From NCBI RefSeq assembly GCF_009905615.1, contig NZ_JAAAKW010000011.1, forward strand, positions 124,001 to 188,000: DNA of 64,000 nucleotides. Direction: 5' to 3'. The notes below the pieces were generated by a model, which did no database searches, was not told the origin of the DNA, and worked only from the letters and a program-made list of their open reading frames with translations. The translations under genes and the position numbers were made by a program. Below are positions 59,956 through 64,000 of this stretch, one piece after another; within the stretch, counting starts at the first letter, position 1, and each line of letters starts with the position of its first letter. Origin of the DNA: Pseudomonas sp. SLFW. Its GTDB lineage: Bacteria; Pseudomonadota; Gammaproteobacteria; Pseudomonadales; Pseudomonadaceae.

Positions 59956-60156
59956 ATGAATGTCGACGAAGAAGCTGTTCGTCAACTGGCGCAACTGATT
60001 TGGGAGACAGAGGGCCGACCCGAGGGGCAGGAGGCCCGTCACTGGGACATGGCCACCAAGCTGGCCGAGTCCGCCGCGATGGCGCCGGTACGGGTGTCGA
60101 ACCGGCACAAGGTCGATACCCTGTTCCCGACCCCGGATGAGCCAGAGGACCCATGA
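59956..60156 (+). CDS. DUF2934 domain protein
   Basis: The 66-residue protein is essentially one DUF2934 domain (QLAQLIWETEGRPEGQEARHW). ATG 59956 follows a G-rich site. The in-frame region back to 59746 begins with a good ribosome site, but the peptide it encodes matches nothing I know; it may be a longer gene or a decayed one. Function unknown; such proteins sit near stress and DUF883 genes. Confidence 0.65.
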   Translation: MNVDEEAVRQLAQLIWETEGRPEGQEARHWDMATKLAESAAMAPVRVSNRHKVDTLFPTPDEPEDP

Positions 60157-60173
60157 CGGCGGTGAGTGCGCCG

Positions 60174-60653
60174 TCAGGCTTCGCTGGCCTGCAACTCGCC
60201 CAGCAAGGACTGCGCAAAGCTCTCTGAAGCGATGAAGTCCAGCGCCTGACGCAGCTTTACCGTCTCTTCGACGCCGAAGGTCTTGTCGAAAACCTGCTGA
60301 ACCCGCTCCGAAACCTTGCGCGCCTGTGCGTACTTTTCCTGACCGGCCTGGGTCAGGAGCACCCGGCGACTGCGGCGGTCCGTCTCATCTACCTGCAATT
60401 CCACCAGACCGTCGCGCACCAGCGGCTTGAGCGTATGGCCCAGGGCGGAGAGGTCCATGACCAGCGCCTGCGCGAGGTCGCGCATCTTGGGCTGGCCACT
60501 GCGTGCGATCTGCGACAGCAGGGAATACTGAGTGGCTTTCAGGCCGCAGTCAGTAAAGGCTTCGTCATAGATCTGCCCCAGACGGCGGGAAGCTCGGCGC
60601 ACCGAGCCGTTGGCACAACTGCTGGGCGCAACGGTATCTGAGCAGGAGGTCAC
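60174..60653 (-). CDS. MarR-family transcriptional regulator
   Basis: The 159-residue winged-helix protein has RRLGQIYDEAFTDCGLKATQ, YSLLSQIARSGQPKMRDLAQ and ETDRRSRRVLLTQAGQEK (the MarR wing). Three Cys residues near the N-terminus may respond to oxidants. The start is uncertain (GTG 60653 or TTG 60680); a frame reaching 60839 is too long. It is on the same strand as, and just downstream of, the MFS efflux gene whose C-terminal codons reach 60787, so it may regulate that pump. Confidence 0.75.
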   Translation of the reverse strand: MTSCSDTVAPSSCANGSVRRASRRLGQIYDEAFTDCGLKATQYSLLSQIARSGQPKMRDLAQALVMDLSALGHTLKPLVRDGLVELQVDETDRRSRRVLLTQAGQEKYAQARKVSERVQQVFDKTFGVEETVKLRQALDFIASESFAQSLLGELQASEA

Positions 60654-60786
60654 GCGTTTCAATACGGGGTACTCATTCAATGCAAAGGGTGGACCGATTA
60701 TGCCTGCGCGAGCGAGGCGGACAAGGTTTTTCAGCCCGCCGGGCGGTGACACGATGACGCACGGTCGTGACCGGGGGCTTGCCGAA

Positions 60787-62001
60787 TCAGGATTCCCCGG
60801 CCGCTTGGCGGTCAAATCGCTGCGCGCTGGCGCGGGCATCGGTGATCGCCCAGTACCACATGCCCAGACCGCCCAGGGTCAGCGCCGCGGCGGCATAGCC
60901 GGTGGCGGGCAGTCCCATTCCGGCTGAAATCACCAGGCCGCCGACCCACGGGCCGATGGCGTTCGCCAGGTTAAAGGCGCTCTGCACCAATGCCCCCGCC
61001 AACGATTGCGCGTGGGGCGCGACGTCCATCAGGCGGGTTTGCAGAATGGCCGCCAGCCCGACGCCACAGCCGATGAAAAACACCAGCGGGATCAGTAGCC
61101 AGAGGTTATCGGTGGCCGAGGGGTAGAGCGCCAGTACCAATGCGGTGAAGCCCAGCGAGATGCCGGCCGAGCGCATGGTGGCCCGGTCCGCTGCCCAGCC
61201 GCAGACCAGATTGCCGACCGTGGTGCCCACCCCGAACACGGCCATGACCACCGGAATCATGAAGTCTGAGGTCCTGGTGACTTCGATCAGCGTCGCGGCC
61301 AGGTAGGTGTAGACGCAGAACACGCCGCCAAAACCGATCCCGGCAATGCCCAGCGTGAGCCAGACCTGGCGCGAACGCAGTGCGCCGAGTTCACGCAGCG
61401 GGCTGGCGTCGGCCTGGGCGGGCGAGGCGGGGGCGAGGGTGCGGATCAGCACGGCAGTGATCGCGGCGAGTATCGCGACCACCGCCAGGCCCCAGCGCCA
61501 ACCGACGGTCTGGCCGATCCAGGTGGCGAACGGCACGCCGACGATGGTGGCAATGGTCAGGCCGAGAAACACTCGTGAAACTGCCTGTGCACGCTGATTC
61601 TTCGGGACAAGAGACGCGGCCAGCAACATGGCGACGCCGAAATACGCCCCATGGGGAAAGCCGCTGAGAAACCGGAAGAACACCAGCCAAGGCAGCGAAG
61701 GGGCGATGGCGCTCAGGGCATTGGCGATGCCGATGAACGCCGCGAGGCCCACCAGCAGCGCCCGCCGTGGTAATCGGACGCCGAGGACCATGATCACCGG
61801 GGAACCGACCACCACGCCCAGGGCATAGGCACTGATGGCGTGGCCGGCCAGCGGCTGGGTGGTCTGGAAGTCGCCAGCGATAAAGGGCAACAACGTCATC
61901 GAAGCAAATTCGGTGGTGCCGATGGCGAACGCGCCCATGGCCAGCGCGAACAGCAGCCAGCCCATGTGAAAGTCGTGTGGGGTGTCAGGGGTGTGAGTCA
62001 T
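60787..62001 (-). CDS. MFS efflux transporter (AraJ/CmlA-like)
   Basis: The 404-residue, 12-segment DHA1 carrier has the early GTTEFASMTLLPFIAGDF motif and LSGFPHGAYFGVAM, typical of arabinose-efflux/drug transporters. ATG 62001 (MTHTPDTPH) is used; the frame to 62070 runs through the operator palindromes. Two AACCGGTT-centred sites lie upstream (62043-62080). A MarR gene follows. Substrate unknown. Confidence 0.85.
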   Translation of the reverse strand: MTHTPDTPHDFHMGWLLFALAMGAFAIGTTEFASMTLLPFIAGDFQTTQPLAGHAISAYALGVVVGSPVIMVLGVRLPRRALLVGLAAFIGIANALSAIAPSLPWLVFFRFLSGFPHGAYFGVAMLLAASLVPKNQRAQAVSRVFLGLTIATIVGVPFATWIGQTVGWRWGLAVVAILAAITAVLIRTLAPASPAQADASPLRELGALRSRQVWLTLGIAGIGFGGVFCVYTYLAATLIEVTRTSDFMIPVVMAVFGVGTTVGNLVCGWAADRATMRSAGISLGFTALVLALYPSATDNLWLLIPLVFFIGCGVGLAAILQTRLMDVAPHAQSLAGALVQSAFNLANAIGPWVGGLVISAGMGLPATGYAAAALTLGGLGMWYWAITDARASAQRFDRQAAGES

Positions 62002-62042
62002 TGGGGAGCGCGGCGCTTGAGAGAAGAAACATCCTGTTATAC

Positions 62043-62080
62043 CTGAAACCGGTTTCAGATCAACCCGCAACCGGTTCAGA
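62043..62080. promoter_or_regulatory. Two PtxS/LacI-like palindromes before the MFS gene
   Basis: CTGAAACCGGTTTCAG (62043-62058) is a perfect palindrome containing the TGAAACCGGTTTCA operator described for PtxS (LacI family) of pseudomonads. A second AACCGGTT (62069-62076) is centred 22 bp away. They lie 42-79 bp before ATG 62001, suggesting a sugar-acid-responsive LacI-type regulator. Confidence 0.6.
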
Positions 62081-62105
62081 GGCGCGAAGGAGAGCGTTGG
62101 GGGCG

Positions 62106-62711
62106 TCAGCCGAAATGTGCCATTTTCTCTCGTAGCATGGCTTTCACGTCAGGCCACTCGTCATCGATGATGCTGAACCGCACGGAATTGCGCTTGCGGC
62201 CGTCGGGCATGATCCGCTCGTGGCGTACGATGCCTTCCTGTTTCGCGCCGATGCGCAGGATGGCGGCGCGGGACTTCTCGTTGAGTTCGTCGGTGGTGAA
62301 CTGCACCCGCACGCACTGCATGACCTCGAAGGCGTATTCCAGCAGCAGGAATTTCATCTCGGTGTTCAGCCCCGAGCGCTGCACCGACTGGCCGAGCCAG
62401 GTGTGGCCGATCTCAAGCTTGCGGTGCTTGCGGTCGATCTTCCAGAACCGGGTGCTGCCAACGATCTTGCCGGTGGCGCGGTGCACGATGGCGAAGGGCA
62501 TGACGGTTCCGGCCGCACGGCCCGCCAGCGCGGTGGCAATGTAGGACTCGACCGTCGTCGGTCCCGGAATCACCGTGACCTTCATGTTCCACAACTCGCC
62601 GTCTTCGGCAGCCTGCACCAGTGACGCGGCGTGTTCGGCCTGCAACGGCAGCAGGGTCACGCTATTGCCAGTCAGGGTCACCTGTTCGGTGGCGATCACT
62701 TCACTGCTCAT
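62106..62711 (-). CDS. GNAT-family acetyltransferase (RimJ/RimL-like)
   Basis: The 201-residue protein has the GNAT fold (GTVMPFAIVHRATGKIVGSTRF, RHKLEIGHTWLG-like strand, GIVRHERIMPDGRKRNSVRF). Acetyl-CoA-dependent transfer to a protein N-terminus or small molecule is expected. It is 6 bp after mltA on the same strand, so cotranscribed. No known target. Confidence 0.85.
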   Translation of the reverse strand: MSSEVIATEQVTLTGNSVTLLPLQAEHAASLVQAAEDGELWNMKVTVIPGPTTVESYIATALAGRAAGTVMPFAIVHRATGKIVGSTRFWKIDRKHRKLEIGHTWLGQSVQRSGLNTEMKFLLLEYAFEVMQCVRVQFTTDELNEKSRAAILRIGAKQEGIVRHERIMPDGRKRNSVRFSIIDDEWPDVKAMLREKMAHFG

Positions 62712-62717
62712 GCCGCA

Positions 62718-63875
62718 TTATTCCTTGGGTTTGGCGTTGGGGAGTGCGGCGCCTTTGGGCCACAGCATCCAGATCTGCCCCTGCTGTTTCATGTTGCCCG
62801 CCAGTTCACCAGCCGCGTCGCCGGTGCCCCAGAACATGTCGGCGCGGACTTCACCGGCGATGGCACCGCCGGTGTCTTGAGCGGCGACCGGGCGCACCAG
62901 CGGCGAGCCGTCGGGACGCGTCGACGACAGCCACAACAGGCTGCCGAGCGGGATGACCTTGCGGTCGATGGCCACACTGTAGCCCGCAGTCAGCGGCACG
63001 TTGAGCGAGCCGCGAGGGCCTTCGTCGCTGTCCGGGCGCAGGGTGAAGAACACGTAGCTGGGGTTGCTGCCGAGCAGTTCATGCACGCGATCCGGGTGAG
63101 CGATGGCCCAGTCACGGATGCGGCCCATGGACACCTCGTCCTTGGTCAGTTGACCCTGTTCAACCAGCCAGCGGCCCACCGGTTTATAGGGGTGGCCGTT
63201 CTGGTCGGCGTAGGCGATGCGCAGTTGCCGACCGCTTTCCAGTTGCACCCGTCCCGAGCCCTGGATTTGCAGGAATTGCAGGTCGATGGGGTTTTCCAGC
63301 CAGGCGAGCACGGGAGCGTTGACGCCTTTCTCGTTGATCGTGGACGCGTCGTCGTAGGGGCGCAACACGCGGCCATCCAGACGACCACGCAAGCGTTTGC
63401 CCTTGAGTTCCGGATAAATGCTGTCGAGATTGACGATGATCAGATCGTCCGGCACGCCGTAGATGGCCACCGGATGCTGATCGTTATGGGCTTCGCTGCC
63501 TTTATAGATCGGCTCGTAATAGCCGGTGATCAATCCGTTGGCGCCGTGCTCGGACGAGCGCAGGCTGTAGACCTGCAATTGATTCTTGAGAAAGTCCCGT
63601 ACCGCTGGCGGGTTCAACGGCACCTGAGCGGCGGTTGCGCAGGTCGTGCCCCAGACCGGGTCCTTGGCCAGGCGCTTGCACGCCGAGAACCAGCTGTTGA
63701 ACCCGGCCATCAAGTCCTGATCACTGACCGCAGGCAGCTTGTCCCATTCGACACTTACATAAGTCGTGGCTTCGGAAGGCTTGGTCTTCGGCGCCCCTCC
63801 GTCGCAGGCCGCAAGCAGGGCGATCAAGGGAGCGAGGCAAAACAGAAAGCGGCGCCAGTGCAGGCTTGGGGTCAT
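62718..63875 (-). CDS. mltA: Membrane-bound lytic murein transglycosylase A
   Basis: This 385-residue lipoprotein has the signal peptide ending LLAAC (lipobox). MltA and 3D domains follow: GSGRVQLESGRQLRIAYA, and AAQDTGGAIAG with the catalytic Asp, then ADMFWGTG. It cleaves peptidoglycan glycan strands to 1,6-anhydro products in the outer membrane. ATG 63875 is chosen so that the lipobox is at the normal distance; the frame to 63968 is rejected. No oddities. Confidence 0.92.
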   Translation of the reverse strand: MTPSLHWRRFLFCLAPLIALLAACDGGAPKTKPSEATTYVSVEWDKLPAVSDQDLMAGFNSWFSACKRLAKDPVWGTTCATAAQVPLNPPAVRDFLKNQLQVYSLRSSEHGANGLITGYYEPIYKGSEAHNDQHPVAIYGVPDDLIIVNLDSIYPELKGKRLRGRLDGRVLRPYDDASTINEKGVNAPVLAWLENPIDLQFLQIQGSGRVQLESGRQLRIAYADQNGHPYKPVGRWLVEQGQLTKDEVSMGRIRDWAIAHPDRVHELLGSNPSYVFFTLRPDSDEGPRGSLNVPLTAGYSVAIDRKVIPLGSLLWLSSTRPDGSPLVRPVAAQDTGGAIAGEVRADMFWGTGDAAGELAGNMKQQGQIWMLWPKGAALPNAKPKE

Positions 63876-64000
63876 CACGCGGGGTGTTTCCTGAAAGCAA
63901 GTGAAGTCCGCTAGCTTGGTGAAAGGCGAGGGCGACGTCAAATGTGTGAGGCTTTGTTTCATCGACACTGGAGTGTCAGACCCACCGCGATCGGACGAAG

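Noticed and set aside
1..64000. CRISPR arrays or insertion sequences
   Set aside because: No regularly spaced direct repeats of CRISPR type and no transposase frame were seen in the window.

Overview
The window looks like a chromosome segment of a Pseudomonas species, probably environmental or plant-associated. The sequence is GC-rich, carries a Pseudomonas-type LexA box, and has a typical pseudomonad complement: the mesX-mesD methionine synthase pair, a Pit phosphate carrier, MltA, an old yellow enzyme, and many MFS, ABC, AraC, LysR and GntR genes. The genus is inferred from gene content and was not tested by a search.

Positions 1-10471 are the right-hand part of a prophage. It starts inside a tape-measure gene and continues through a tail protein, an Asp-box tail fibre, a fibre-assembly-like protein and a lysis module (DUF1353 protein with a membrane hairpin, lysozyme, nested Rz/Rz1). 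Cargo genes follow: an XRE/ImmA pair and an SOS cassette in which an SRAP gene and umuDC diverge from one LexA box. The prophage ends at a 48-bp 3' fragment of a proline tRNA (10424-10471) followed by the host terminator, which is the signature of integration into a tRNA 3' end. A YceK-like lipoprotein gene lies inside the lysis module, and a close relative is the first host gene after the att site.

Positions 10.5-27.3 kb are host DNA: c-di-GMP and histidine-kinase signalling genes, a phosphate transporter, two paralogous AraC regulators beside short-chain dehydrogenase genes, and mesX-mesD followed by what looks like the stub of a lost flavin reductase. Both AraC loci contain tandem half-sites 21 bp apart.

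Positions 27.5-38.4 kb form a divergent catabolic locus. One arm has an aminotransferase, a polyamine-type ABC transporter and a dehydrogenase. The other has a split transketolase, a second aminotransferase and a GntR regulator. Matching TTATAAGT-type motifs lie at both promoter regions.

Positions 40.1-48.1 kb hold the most unusual system. A NitT/TauT-type ABC transporter is linked to a NadC-like phosphoribosyltransferase, a single-chain fusion of PhnN (ribose-1,5-bisphosphate kinase) with an archaeal-type NMP phosphorylase, and a ProB-like protein that has lost catalytic residues. The enzymes fit together on paper: NMP to ribose-1,5-bisphosphate to PRPP to phosphoribosylation of an imported pyridine-type acid.

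Positions 48.1-64 kb hold a flavin monooxygenase with a sulfonate-type binding protein, a LysR/MFS/M20 hydrolase locus, another MFS carrier, a LysR/old-yellow-enzyme pair, small stress-type proteins, a MarR regulator, an MFS pump behind PtxS-like palindromes, a GNAT enzyme and MltA.
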